NCBI RefSeq assembly: GCF_000208745.1
Contig: NC_030855.1
Location: 19,439,031-19,503,030, forward strand
Length of the DNA: 64,000 bases
Origin: Theobroma cacao
Taxonomy: Eukaryota; Streptophyta; Magnoliopsida; Malvales; Malvaceae
Direction of reading: 5' to 3'
Shown: positions 50,790 through 63,800 of the stretch, piece after piece
How positions within the stretch are numbered: position 1 is the first letter of the stretch
How the letters are laid out: the number at the start of each line of letters is the position of its first letter
Notes under the pieces: generated by a model
What the model was told of the DNA's origin: nothing
Database searches by the model: none
The model's input: the letters and a program-made list of their open reading frames with translations, nothing else
Made by a program: the position numbers and the translations under genes

Positions 50790-53700
50790 TCATCTACCTT
50801 GACGCCACTGATTCCTCAGGCAATCATGTCTACCTAATTGTATTGGTCGGTACAACTCCCTGGAGATACTAATTGATGCATTAGAGCCAGCACTGCTCCT
50901 GGTGTCCTCACAAGGAAGTGTCACCAATTTCTTATGAAAATGTAAATCATCAACGGCATGTCTTGGCATATTATCTGAGGAAAACCTGAAAGCCTTTTGT
51001 TTAGCTTTAATAGACTCTGTAGGGTTCATGTAGCTGGGTTTTTGAGTACGATCATCATCTAATGTGTCGGCAACAAGAGTGTTGCTAGACAATGTGGTTG
51101 GAGATGCAGATGTAGATGAAGTAGATGTTGAGCCCTCGTCATAGACAGACTCAGAACTTGGGGCAGACAATGAACCAGAAGTTTGACTGGCAATTGGGGG
51201 TCTTGCAAGAACTCTGCTCGTCACATTGTTCCTTTTTACTTTTAGGGAGTCATGTTCAAAACAGCTGGAGTGACTGTTCCGAGAAAATGTGGTCATCTCT
51301 GATGCCTCTGTATGAATGTCTTCCATCATCCTGGTTTCCCAGGGCTTGATTGCCATCCAACGATCTAGCCAATTCCAATCTGGGCTATTCCTATCTAGCC
51401 TTTGATGTTTGCTAGGCAGTGGCTGCTTGTTTGCTCTTGAATTTGGGCTGGCATATGATCTTGATTGCTGAAAAGTAGAATTAAACTATTTGAAGTCAAA
51501 CATCAAGGGAAATGTCTTGTAGTTTTACCATTCAACACAACTTTCGCATCCCCTTCCATTATCTAGCTAACAGGAAGTTAATGAAAGTGTCTATGTTTTC
51601 AAGCTCTGTTACCTGTTTTGAGAAAGAGTATGCTATTGCTCTCTCCCTCTTTATTGCACCTTCTTGCCTCATTTGTTGTTTTGCGCTTAGTTCTTCTAAT
51701 GTTCCTGGACTGTTGCACCATCCTCTCTGAAAATTGTTAAGATAAGCAAACAGTATCAGCATCTCGTTATCGTCTAAGTTAAAAGTAAAATGATATATAC
51801 AATTATATCTTGATGACAGGTAACCATACAAAATCTTATGGAAAAAAACAAAAAACAAGTAACCCATCTAACCTCGGTATTCTTGGTTGGATCAGTTTGG
51901 CTGTGGTATTCATTTATTAGTTTCTGCACAGGGTGTCCTTCTGTAGATATCACACATTGTGCTCTTACCCGAGCCTGGACCCTTACAAGTGCTTGCATGC
52001 ACCTTAATGTCACAGCAGCTTGCTTTCGGACCTGACGACCACGGAATATAGCTTGAATCCTTACTACTGCTTTCAAGGCCCTAAGAGCTCGTCTTGCCTG
52101 ACAGCATTTCATCGCCTTATTAATGAATCATATATATTTTCCATGAAATAGAAGGAATGCATCAAAAAGTAGATGGACAATTTTCACCAAATGCGCTCTA
52201 GTTTCCATTAACTATAATGACAGTTATGCCTTAAGATGAGATAAAATGAGGAGAAAGCATAATTATGGCCACTTACCATAAGATCAATTCTTCCTAAAAG
52301 ACTAATTGTCACAATTGAATTTACCAAAATCATGCTTGCAAAAGAACAGTCTAAGATCAAGAGTCCTAGTTTCCTCCTTTTATTCGCTTGTTCAACATCA
52401 AAAGCATAAATAAGCTGTGCAAGTTCATATCAAGCCAAGTTTCATCCAGGACAGACTTTCTGAAATTTTAACTCAGTTGAGTCAGTTCCACTCTCGTAGA
52501 AGATTAACACAATGAAAAACTATGTGAATAAGAGATATGACAAAGATAAGTGGTGTTTAAGAACGGAAATCCTCGTCTTTACCCGTGTTCCCTTAATTTC
52601 CTGTTTCATTTATATTTTAATGTGATGTGTTTCCTGCATTAAGTTTATTAATATTATTTAATCAGATAAAAACGTTAAAGAGAGGAAAAAAATCTATTTA
52701 AAAGGGAACAAAAGTCACAAATTGAGATTAAATAATGGAAAAAAATTACAGGAGATAAAATGGATAGTAAAAATTTGTACGAAACCCCAATAGCAAAACC
52801 TACCGCCGTTAATTAATGATTTTCATAGGATTAAATAATTTTAATAAACTTAATGCAAGAAGCATGTGGTATTAAAATATAAACAGAACAAAATAAAAAA
52901 ACACATGATAAAGGCAAAGGATTTCTGTTCGGTGTTTAAACCCTTCAACACTTTCAATGGCTTATCCCTTTTATGAGTTGTTAAGGGTTATACTTAATTG
53001 CCATTGTCTCTTCCCATTTATCTCTTCATGAGCTCGTGAATCCACTAGGTGAGTGAGTTAATTGTATATGTGATACCTGATTTACAGTTAAATACTCGAT
53101 TGGATATTTAAAATTTTAAAATTCACAATTGAATATTCTAATTTTCTTTTTATTTATTAATTTGCTTATAAAATTGCACAATTAAACACTGGATGTGTCC
53201 AAAAACAACAAATAAGAAGACATCATACATTCTAAAAAATATATATTATGTTTAACAGCATAAATTTAACAGCAAAATATAGAAGCAAAAGCAGCAAGTA
53301 CCAAGTAAGATTGAAATAAAATAAACGAAAAATTGGAACAAGGAAAGTAACAGTCAAAAACTGTGGTCATTAATTATCCTTAAGGCTTTGGACATGGATC
53401 GTATCGCCAGCAAACTAACACGGTGCGGTTTGAGCATTTTTTAATCTACTCGTGCTGCGGGCTATCATTGAGTCAAGCCAGCGCACTGATGATCCATGGA
53501 AAACACCCCACTCATATTTGGACATCAAAGGTCCATCACGAGTGGAGCCTATATGGTGCAATTAGTATAGCCCACGCATCGATGGTCCAATCATTACCCT
53601 AGCCCAAGTTCATATTTAATTTATTTTAATAAATAGATAAATATAGTTTATTATATAGATGATAAATATGTGTGATATTAATAAGGTATAGCTTATTATC

Positions 53701-55279
53701 TTTGAAGCATTGATCGTGATTAATTTTTATACACTATCAGCCAACAAACAAAATGCTGACATCTCATTAATGAGATAAAAATTAAAACATACAAACACTT
53801 AATAATAAATATTTTAACTTTTACATGTTAATTAAAAATATATATTTTAATTTTTTCTCCTAATTCAGTTTAAATGTTTATATTTTAGATTGCTTTCTGG
53901 TCTGTTCTCTACATCATAAAGACAACATCTTGAAGTAGAGAATAGATTGAAGAAGCAAAATGAAATATAAATCTTAATACTGAATTTGGAGAAAAAACTA
54001 CAATATTTTATTTTTTAATTAATCGGCAAAAGTATTTTAATGTTTATTATTAAGCTTTTGTAAACTTTGATTTTTACCTCATTAATGAGGTGACAGTATC
54101 TATTAGTTGTCAATGCATCAAATATTAATCTTATAAATAAAACAAAATATAAGTATAAAAATAAATAAATAATTATATAAATAAGTGACTATAACCAGGA
54201 AATATATAATCAGTTTATTTTAATAAATAGATGAATAAATAAAAAGAAAAACACATATAATTAGTTATGTAAAATAAAAATATACGAGTAATTAATAAAA
54301 TGAATATTACTTTGTTATTTTCCAATATGTTATATTATTAGTTTTTAAAAAATAATAATTATGTGTTAAATATTATTAACTTTGTAAATGTCAAAGATAA
54401 TATAAATTTACATAATATATCAACTTTACTTTAATGTCATTAATGATTATTTTATTTTCTTATCACATCTTACTTCACAGCAACCAACTGTTACTAATAT
54501 TATCTGACCCTTAATTTCAATCTCTTATTGTAACTCTCGATCTCACCCTTACATTTCTCAATCTCAACCATCAACACCACCGCTGTTTTCATTCTTAGGG
54601 AAACTAATCTCACTAACTGGCCTACACTGTTCAGTGCTCACCGTTACATATTTTAGCCAAAACTTGTCTGGAAAAAAGAGCAAGGAAATCAAACCCATAG
54701 ATCAAAGTCACGTAGCCCTAAAAGGAGCCTTGGCATGTACCCTAAACCTCAAAGTTTGACGATTCACGAGGAAATATTAAAATTTATAGCAGAAGCTAAA
54801 ATTATGCATATAAGGGAAAAAAAATCGTATCAACCATAGAGAGAGTAGAAACCCATATACCAACAAGCCTCGAAATGCAGTCTGGATTCGAATCGCGGCC
54901 CATTCTCGCTTCACAGCTCGGAAATCTTTGGGTTGAACACGAACAATGGTAGCCATAGCTGCAGCGAGCACATCATCATCCACCATGAAAGAAGAATCGG
55001 AAGCCTCTGAAGAAGCCACGGTGCGCATCTTGAGACCCTTGGATGAGGAGGATCCGAACCCTTCCGATGAGCTTCTCCATAGCCTCCATTTCTTCTTGGC
55101 TTTATCTCCCACTTTCTCCTACAAAACCAGTAAAAGAAAATGAAATCCGGGAAGCAAGAAGAAGAAAGCTAGAAAAGTGGTATTCCTAGTTTTGGTCTTG
55201 GCGAAATTACTTGGTTACTGGGAGCTTGAAGGGTTTTGAGAGTTATAAGTGATTTGAACCATTTTCCTGAAGCACCCAT
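50790..55279 (-). CDS. IQ67-domain calmodulin-binding protein (IQD8-like)
   Basis: Five exons on the minus strand (55279-55211, 55118-54861, 52097-51873, 51726-51613, 51467-50790) join in frame to 447 residues. The start [12 protein letters not shown] is the conserved IQD N-terminus. The IQ67 domain spans about residues 94-160: [26 protein letters not shown] and [12 protein letters not shown], that is three IQ-like motifs. As usual for IQDs an intron of phase 0 falls inside the domain (after FRGLL, before ARRAL). Next come the WCDSPG-like [22 protein letters not shown] and [13 protein letters not shown] blocks, then a Ser/Thr-rich tail. IQDs are basic scaffolds that bind calmodulin and associate with microtubules or membranes. 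The closest match in memory is Arabidopsis IQD8 (At1g72670) or its sister IQD7. Intron 2 (52098-54860) is unusually long. Confidence 0.93.
52098..54860 (-). other. Long intron 2 of the IQD gene
   Basis: This 2.76-kb GT-AG intron splits the IQ67 domain at the position conserved in the family. It is AT-rich, with a locally GC-richer block at about 53390-53610 that shows no coding signature, and it contains the foldback element at 53719-54130. All other introns of the gene are under 160 bp, so most of its length probably comes from insertions. Confidence 0.8.
53719..54130. repeat. Foldback element (~200-bp inverted arms) in IQD intron 2
   Basis: The left arm (about 53719-53912) and right arm (about 53931-54130) are inverted repeats separated by less than 20 bp. 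Matching landmarks are CATTAATGAG with ACAAACACTTAATAATAAAT on the left, and the reverse complements of CATTAATGAGGT and AAGCTTAATAATAAAC on the right. The tips of the stem carry CTCTAC and GTAGAG. The arms differ by scattered substitutions and small indels. It resembles a foldback MITE. No flanking target duplication was established. Confidence 0.72.
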
Positions 55280-57384
55280 TTTAGGAATTGGAAGAAATGT
55301 AGTATTTAGAAAGCTTCAATTTGCTGGAATCAGAGCAAGTAAGCTTAAGAGGAGGAGGAGGAGATGGAGAGGGGAACTTGATTTTTGGTTAAGAAGTGAG
55401 TTTGGCCTTTTGAGGAAGGGGTGAGCATTTTATCGGGGAGGGACACGTTTTGAATTTTTGAAATTCGAAAAAAGTAGTAATAAATAGTCATAACGGATAC
55501 ATTGACTCTTGGGTTTTGGATATGGTCTGAACGCTCCCCCTCTTTGTTACAAGGTTGTCTACCTTTATATTCGGACATATCTACAAATTGAAAATTAAAA
55601 AAATAAAAATAAAAAAGGATGTAAAATCATTCTTTTCTTAGGAGAGCATCATATTTGCTGGCCGATTTCTATCCTGAGGATTTCATATTAGTAAAGAGAG
55701 TTAACGAAACAAAATTTAGAAATATTTAATATATATATCCACATGCATATATAGAAAGAAGCAAAATTGCATTGGCCTTTGAATTCCCGTTTTCTTTTTT
55801 GGTGAATTAGGATCCCTTGAGTTCCAATTTTGGCAAAGCAACCTTGTAACCTTTTTAAAAGCAACTAAATCTTTTCTTTTTTGACAATTAAATATTATTA
55901 GTAATACTATATCAAAAGGAGCCATGATTTCCAAATATTGCTTTATCTTCATTTAAAAAAAGAAGAAGAAAACTCGAAATGTTGCTTGTCGAGGTGTAAT
56001 GGACCCCGTTGCTTTTGAGGCCAGGTTTTCTTCTACTAATTATATTGTGACCCCAAAGAAATTCAAAAATGTTGTGCTCAACACATGAGGTATCTGATGT
56101 CTTTGCCTTTCCTCTATCATCTGATAATTTGTTAGGCCAGATTGCCCTAAACAAGAGGAGACTAAATAAAGAAATTGGCATACTTGCATTCAGATTCGTG
56201 GCACCCAAAAATCATTCATGAGTGTGAAACAAAGGCAGCAGCAAATCAAATAATAGTAGAATGGAACTGCTTCAATACATGTCGTTTTCTACTTGGAAAC
56301 GTATTAAGACTACGAAATAAGGGATTCGGCACAATGTGTTCCATAAAGAAATTGCGTCAGTAGGAACAAACTAAAAGGAAATTCTATCTCAACAAAGTTT
56401 CTTAGTTCAAACAGCGTGGAAACAACGCTTGGGAAAGAGGCAAGGGAACTACTTGTTTTGTTTTATGTGTGTGTGTCTAATCACGAATAAGACGTAGATA
56501 AATGTAGACCCGACCCTATAATAAATAAATAGTGCAATTACGATTTTATTTTTTCCTTCTTTATTTCCTTTTGCAAGTTTTATCAGTTACCTTGATTTGC
56601 GTTTATTTTTTATTTTTTTCAAATTGATTAGTGAGATTAAAGTCAAATTTATAACTGTAGCATTTTATGATTGAATATTGAGTCTTTCCTTCCATTTCAA
56701 TCTTATTCAATTTTATCTCCGTATTTTCAATTTTATAAACTTTTAAAATAAAAAAAAAATAATTGAACATTTGTACAAATTAGTTTGTTGAAGCAAGTGC
56801 ATATTTTTGTTCATTTCTGTTATTTATTTGTTTTAAAATCAACAAAGACACTATAATGGTAAAATTACTGAAGTTGAAGTATAGTGATAATATTTAACTT
56901 TGAATCACAACATAAAAATAAATTTGACCTTAATCTTTTAATCAGTAAGGTTGTTTTCAACTATTAAAATAAATTTAGAGTACTTGACTAAAGACTGCAT
57001 GAATCGACCAGGATTATTTGGGCGCCTGCCTACAACTCTAATCCCTCATTAATTACAAGAGTATAACTGCAAAATTGAACTTTAAAAAAATTAAGCATAA
57101 TGTGAATATCTTTATTTCGGACGACATGCCATTAAAAGTTTGAAACATAACTTTCAGATTAGAATAGACATGGAAGAAGTTCCCCTCTATGTACCATAAG
57201 AACTTACGGTATAAATAAATTGAAACGTATTGTTTTTTTTTTTTTTGTTCAAATATTTGATGCAGGCGTGTAGTCAAATGTTAATCTACCTTTCAATTAT
57301 TGGTTTATGCAAGAAGGAGAGAGATTTTCTAAACTTATTTGCATTAAATTCTGAAATGTGAGTACAATTAACAAGCTTTGGATA
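55280..57384. other. Intergenic region between IQD and IQM genes
   Basis: The left 200-300 bp should be the IQD promoter and leader. A GGA-repeat tract at about 55350-55370 lies in it. The right end includes the IQM 3' flank. Open frames are short and unconvincing. No gene is seen. Confidence 0.5.
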
Positions 57385-57474
57385 TATTCGAGCATTTGTT
57401 TCATTGGTTGGTGTATAATCTCTCTACTTAAATAGCAAAGTTCGAATCTCTCCTCCTTTAATTATAAAAAAAAA
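57385..57474 (+). mobile_element. Short tRNA-derived SINE with 15-bp target duplication
   Basis: A 90-bp insert is flanked by the perfect 15-bp direct repeat AACAAGCTTTGGATA (57370-57384 and 57475-57489). It contains a B-box match GTTCGAATCTC (57440-57450), an A-box-like TTGGTTGGTG about 35 bp upstream, and ends in an A-run just before the second repeat. These are the features of a pol III-transcribed SINE mobilised by LINE machinery. It is short, so it is either a minimal or a 5'-truncated copy. It lies about 220 bp downstream of the IQM stop codon, in the opposite orientation. Confidence 0.82.
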
Positions 57475-57709
57475 AACAAGCTTTGGATAAACCAACTCTT
57501 GCTTTGCAAAACAATTTCTCAAGAAACTGTTCCGCAAGAAAAATTAATCTAAAAAGGAAAATACCAACGCACTGCACAGCCGAGGTAAAAAAAAAGTAAA
57601 AATTATATGTAAGAACAATAAATTTTGAGTTACTCCTGTGAAACTCAAAGAGGGCCTATGGACCTTAAAAAAAGAAGAAGGTATCATTTAGTGAGTTGGT
57701 GAATTGCGC

Positions 57710-60700
57710 TTAATTAGAAGCAGGAACCCGGACCCTTGGGCTAACGAGTCCAATACAGGCAAGCCTAGGAGATAAGTGAAGTTTTGGACTTGGTCTGGGA
57801 GAAGGAATTGGGGCACAAGGCACCGAAGGATGCCCTGCCTTGACCCTTGGTGATAAATTAACCTGTTCCAGTGCTTTGAATTGTAGCTGTGCTGGGTAGT
57901 CTCTGACACAACCGATACGAGGACCTACTCCTGTACACCATTTGGATTTCACAGGCTTCCCCAAGTCATGCGCTGCAGCTTTGTCAACTAATCTGCTTCT
58001 GTCAGTATTTCCTTCATTCTCATTTTTTCCAATTATATGGTCTTTGGTGCACCCATTTGCATGAATTGGCTCGGCGCCATTGTTGGATGGCATGTTTTCA
58101 GTCGTTTCTTTTACGGACTCTGGTTTCAGTTCCTCGTGAATTTTAACTTGACTGAGGATCACATCATCATCCATGGCATATTTCTGCAGAGAAAAATAAA
58201 AAATAAATAAATAAATTTCAACAATCTAGTAAGCTCAACAAAATTGTCTTGAAATGGTGCCTCAGGTCAATGAAAGGAAGCTGAAGAGCAACCGAGTTAC
58301 CTTGACATTTGTCAAGTCAACATGATGTTCCTCCAAGAAACGGCATAATTCCGCGAAATTTGCTTCGGTCGGGCGATAATGACCACTGTAGGGCCAGACA
58401 GCCTGAAGAAGGGGAAAAAAAAATCAACGTTTAAAAATCTTATGTTCAAAAATTGATATCGTGCACGCGTGCAAGTATTATTTTCGCGTTCATGAGACGA
58501 AGGAATTCACATACATCAAGAGTTCCATCAAGAATAACCAATCTGCCAGACGCAATGGTGGCTCCCCCAGCTAGGAAACTCGAGTGCTGAAACAGACCCT
58601 TCTCCTTCTGCCCAACATATAGGATTCTTGATGTACTAAGAACAAAGATCCACTTGGTTCCCTCTATGGTGTTAACTGCCACTTTGCTTTGTTTGTAAAT
58701 CAGCTTCCCTTTCTCCAGAACTACTTCGTATGCTTCCCTTTCTTTCTACAAAAGCAAGCAATGAAACTGAGCATTAAATACACATTCCCTTAAAAACCTA
58801 AACCAAAATATGCAAGACTTATTCTGCAAACAAAAACAATTGCTTTTCTAACGTAAGACTTATCATGCAAATCAGGGTCACTGTCCTGAAGTAACGAAGG
58901 AGAAAAGTCCCTTGTTGCCTTGACTAAAAGGAAACAGCTGCGCATGGCATGGCATGGCATGCCATCTCTTTCAATTAGAATAGACTACTACCAATATATG
59001 CAAGTGCCAATGGTAGGTAACTAGGTATTAAATTGCCCCTTAGGCCTTACCGGTCCAAGATATTTGATGCATTGACGCTGTAGATCAGTCCTTGGGCATT
59101 TGTCAATATTAACTTCTTTGCCATCTCCAACATCCAACCTTCATTTTGATGAAATGAAAATTTTAACTAACTCAAGAACTATTTGACAAACTTAAAAAGT
59201 TTTCAAATTCCAGATGAAATCTTTGGAAATTTTATTTTGTGATTTTTTTTAATTTACCAGTAGAAAAAGGGTTGAGAACTCCCAATCTCAAACCAGATAT
59301 TGTAATACAAATGTAGGTTGTGACCGTAACGATGACGTGGATCAATCTGTGCAATAAAATCAAACGATTAATTAAAGATAGTAAAATTTCTTTTAATTAT
59401 ATGTTAAATAACAAAGCATTTAAATGCAAGTCCCATGATAACTTATTCTAACAAGAAAATAAAGGTTTCATAATTTCATGCCAAAAATAGTTAAGGGAAT
59501 GAGGGGACGTGTCTCCTTAACAAAAACCTCAGTTTAAAATAATAAATTTGGAGGTATATTTTTCTTCCATTCATTTTTTGCAGAATAAATGATACATTAA
59601 ATACAAGCAGAACCCATGCTAATACATCGTTTAATCAAGTATATCATCATTCATCCAAACTTAATCAAACCCAATGATAAAGTCGTGAATAATATTGGAA
59701 GCATAATAGAGATGAATTCAAAGTAGAAGTAAGAATACTCCAGCGCTGACTTACAGCTTCAAGCCAGTGTCGTAAAGCCAACTGCTGACCTTTCACGTCC
59801 TTTGACAAGCCTTTCCCAACCTATACAATTTGTTCATAAGCAACAAATTTGAGATTGAATATCGGTTTGCAGCAAGAAGATTATTGGTATACTTTATAGG
59901 GTCATCATTAATAGGGTCCTGGACCTGGTCAAAGAAGGGATTTGCTCGACATTTTTCTTAATTCACAGCAATTTCCATCTTTAAGAGACACAGAATTAGA
60001 TTTGGTCTAAAAGTTGAAACACGTGACAGCGAATATTAAGACTTTGTCTGATTATCTTCAGAAAACCTTGTCCATTCAAATAACGAACTCACTACATTAA
60101 CAAAACAAGAAAAAAATAAAGCATACCTTGGCCGCTCTTGTCCGAGCTCGTGCCCAACGGGAAACAGCCGTTTCTGATTTTTTCGAATTAAAGAACGATA
60201 CAGAGCTTCTTCTCAGAGCTGCAAATTCTAATGCCTTCCACCTGAAGAAGAAGAAGAAGAAGAAGAAGAAGAATAAGAATTATGACCCATAATTGCATTG
60301 GAAGAAAGAAATGATCGTAGTTAAGAGAACAAACCATAGCTCCTCGACAACAACAGCACAATCTGCAAGGTTTCTTCGAGTCCGGTAACTCTTGTAGAAT
60401 TTTTGCAGCTTAGTAGCAGCTGCATGAAGCTCGCTAGCCGGCCTGGAAGACAGGAATTTTTCCTGCTCTGGTGAGGAAAATGTGATAGAATTTGCTTTGT
60501 TAACCAATTCATCATTTCCACCTAAATCAGAAATCTTTCTGTTCATGATATCCAGTGCTGGAATAGTCATTTGGAGCTCTAGCTTCCCGGGTTTCTTTTT
60601 CTTGAAGCTTATAGACTCTCCAACAAGGACATTATCTTGCTCATGATCGGATACATACGCACTGTTCTCCGAATCCCTTTTCTTGAAGCTGCTTGTTCTC

Positions 60701-60750
60701 AATGTCGCCTTCCCCATCCTCTCAAAGTCGACGGATGTCATCATGACCAT
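57710..60750 (-). CDS. IQM-family calmodulin-binding protein
   Basis: Eight exons on the minus strand (60750-60335, 60241-60127, 59820-59755, 59346-59258, 59138-59051, 58745-58515, 58402-58301, 58183-57710) give 526 residues with all frames closing. A single IQ-like motif lies at about 113-126 ([14 protein letters not shown]), followed by [19 protein letters not shown]. The long conserved IQM core then includes [52 protein letters not shown] and AVWPYSGHY. The conserved C-terminal block is [34 protein letters not shown] proteins bind calmodulin without needing calcium. Intron 1 ends in a (TTC)10 microsatellite that serves as its polypyrimidine tract. No ATG precedes 60750 in frame, though the frame is open to 60828. 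Which Arabidopsis IQM is the true orthologue cannot be settled by eye. Confidence 0.93.
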
Positions 60751-60803
60751 CTCTGCGTCTTCTCTATAAAACGAATTGACCGTGTCATGAGATTGCAAGT
60801 CAT
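60741..60803 (-). promoter_or_regulatory. Upstream ORF overlapping the IQM start codon
   Basis: An ATG at 60803 opens a 20-codon frame, different from the main frame, that stops at 60741, i.e. 10 nt past the first base of the main ATG (60750). It has a second in-frame ATG after five codons. If both lie in the mRNA leader, ribosomes starting there would pass over the main ATG, which normally lowers main-frame translation. The transcription start is unknown, so this is a sequence observation only. Confidence 0.5.
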
Positions 60804-63800
60804 AACAATCAAGGATGAATTGAAATCTCTATAACAAATGCCTGAAAGAAGGAAGAAGATTAATCAATCGTACCTGAATGAAAGTAGGAAACCGGAATCT
60901 ACACTCTCACTATAAAATAATAATACTACAAAGTTTTATTAATGTTAAAATGTTGAGTCCAGTGTTTCTTAACATGACTGAGACCTCCTTTATATATCCT
61001 GCAAACATGTAAGGTTAAGAAGACCGGAAAATAAATGAAGTTTAGTAAACATGCATGTGGTACCTTCAAATACGTAAAGATGAGGAAAATGAGAGCCGCT
61101 TTTGAAATCTTGTACCCATCAAACCCTGGTGGTTTGAATAGAAAATATATAACACGAGTTGTTTGAAGATGAAGACTTCAATCTTCAAATAAAGTTTCCA
61201 AAATGTTTCTATCTTTGTACTTGCTTTGGAATTGGAAATGAAAAGGAGACTAACTATAGTGAACTTGTGAACCGTCTAATTCATGCTCTAAATTAAGATG
61301 TTTTCCCCTTTTTTTTTCTTCCATATATGTATGTGAAACAAAGAGGATAGTCAAAGGAGCAGCTCTGTTCCAATGTAGAAAGGTTTTGCTGTTTTTTCAT
61401 TCGTCCAAAAAGAAAAGGCTAGCTAGCTTCTTATGATATGCTTTGATGTGACCATCTTTTAACTTTGGTCCGATTTCATTCTTTTTATTTGTTAAATTAG
61501 CCTCAAATGCATAATTAAAATAAAGAAATTATATATATATATATATATGGATGTATTTATATGCATTTTCATATATTAGAGTTCATTTTTTTAACAAGAT
61601 TGTTTGTCAAATGAAATAATTTAACCCATAACTAATGATTTAAATGTGGCAATTAAATTCATTTATAAATTTATTATTATATTCTTTGTTACCTATATAT
61701 TATAAGATAGCCATTCAAAATTTAGAAAAAATCAAGAATAGAAAACCAGAAAAAAACTACCGACCAACTACCACAATTTCACACGTCAAACACTTCAACA
61801 AAGAATTTCTAGGATATGTCATGGTCAATATAAATTTAGTCATTATTCATGCATGCGGGACATGCCCTAAAAGAAAAAAAAAATGCATACCATGACTAGG
61901 GTTAGCTTTTCTCTGTCTTTAAATTCCTACATATTACTATTAATCAATTAATATTTTTAGTTAATATAATATATTCTGCCTGCAAAGAGGGAAGAAATTA
62001 GACATGTCATTTTCCTTCTGAACTTGACTTCACTGAATGAAATCGCTGGTCGCAGCAAATAAAAGATGAATATGGGATGGGGTGTGATTCACAAAAAGTC
62101 TTTGTTTTCACAAGAGCTTGAAACAGTTCTAGCAAAATTGGCTAGAACTTGAACCAATTGCTTAACTGTTTCAAGTTTTTATTTCCCAAATTCATCAAAC
62201 ATAATCTCTTTACGTCCCGTTCTTGCCTTTTAGCTTTTAGCATTTCACATTTTAATACTATCTGCATCTATCAATGTAAGGTACTCATGCATTTGATAGA
62301 AAAAATATATTTTAAGATAAATTTAATTTTAAAGTAATAAAAAATAATTAAAAATACATATGAATATTTGATTTATTAATTGATGTATGATTTTTGAGTA
62401 AAATTAAAATTTTCTTACCTTAATTATAAAAAAATAATGACTAAAAATGTTTCCTTAAATGCAAGCAAAGCCATAACCGTCAGTTCTGCGATAAATTCCT
62501 TGAGTAAAATAACGAAGAAATATCGGGGACGGTTTGAAGCAGACGGCACTGTTTTTCCACGCGCTTTTGCAGACACGATTGAAGAGCAGTGGACCCTTAC
62601 CAAATTAATCCCTTGACTTCTTCAGCCCGATTTGTGGGCCGTCACCTTCTTCATATTTTTTGGAGAATCAAAGAAAACAAGGAGATTCATGTGATGTGAG
62701 GGATCCCCGACCAAAAAAACACTGCCCTAAACAGATGAAGCTCAAGCTGTGGGTCAAAATGCTCGTGGGTTTCCATTTTGAGGAGCTGTTAGCTCCTATT
62801 TAAACATGTGTTTGCGTTCTTCATATTCATAATGGTTAGCGTTGAATATGTTAGAAAAAACACTGGAAAATAAATGAAAATAAAATAAGGTAAGTAAAAA
62901 CAGTAAAAAATCTAAGACATAATATCATTATTTTTAAAGATAATTTTCATCTTTTCGAAGTACAAAATTCAGTGCAAAAGAACTGCAGTGATTATCCTTC
63001 AAGATTCAACAGACTCTTCCTGATTAGTTTGTACAAACTATCAGAGATACTAGAAATAATAGAAAAATTACTAATAAGAAAGAACCCATCAAAATAAGGA
63101 AGTGAGGGAAGCAGAGAAGTGAAGTATATTGAGAATCAACATGGAGGCTACATTTATAGGGAGGAACGATTGAGAGAATCAAGAAAAAATAAAAAATAAA
63201 GTATTATGTAACGTTATAAATATTTTGAAAAAATTAAAGACTAAATCAAAATAAAATATTCTATCTAACGTTACAAAACATTTATAACGGCAGAATGCAT
63301 ATCAAAGACTAATTCTTTCTTTATATTAAAAAGACTAAGTCAAGGTAAAGTAAAAAATAAAATTGACCACCAAGGTACAAAATATCATCTGGCAATGTGG
63401 GACTTTGAAACTTTATGAAATACATTTATTTTTTCAAAAGAATATTGGGTCCATTTTTTTTTTTTTAAAAGCATTCATTTTCATTAACAAGGAGATATGT
63501 GCGTTGTACACTTTCATAGTCATAATAATGGTTAGGGTTGAATCTTCATTTGATTTTTTTTTTTTGAAAAAGCAACAAAGAGGCATATACATATATTATA
63601 CAGTTTAACAGGCTCACAGTTTGGAGTTGGCAAACCCTGCCATTATTAGTTGCAGGACAAAGAGATGCACCCCAGATGTTAACAAGAGCAAAAAAAACCA
63701 TCACCATCCACACAAAATCTCGCCATAATTTATGTTTAGCCTCATTCACAATTATGAAATATTTGAGAAACCTCATCTCAAAACACATCAACAAAAAATT

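Noticed and set aside
60751..60798. An IQM start 16 codons upstream of 60750
   Set aside because: That codon is TTG (reverse complement of CAA), and no ATG lies in frame before the stop at 60829-60831.
60842..60873. A 5'-UTR intron of IQM (GT...AG signals present)
   Set aside because: Only 32 nt long, below the size plant spliceosomes use.
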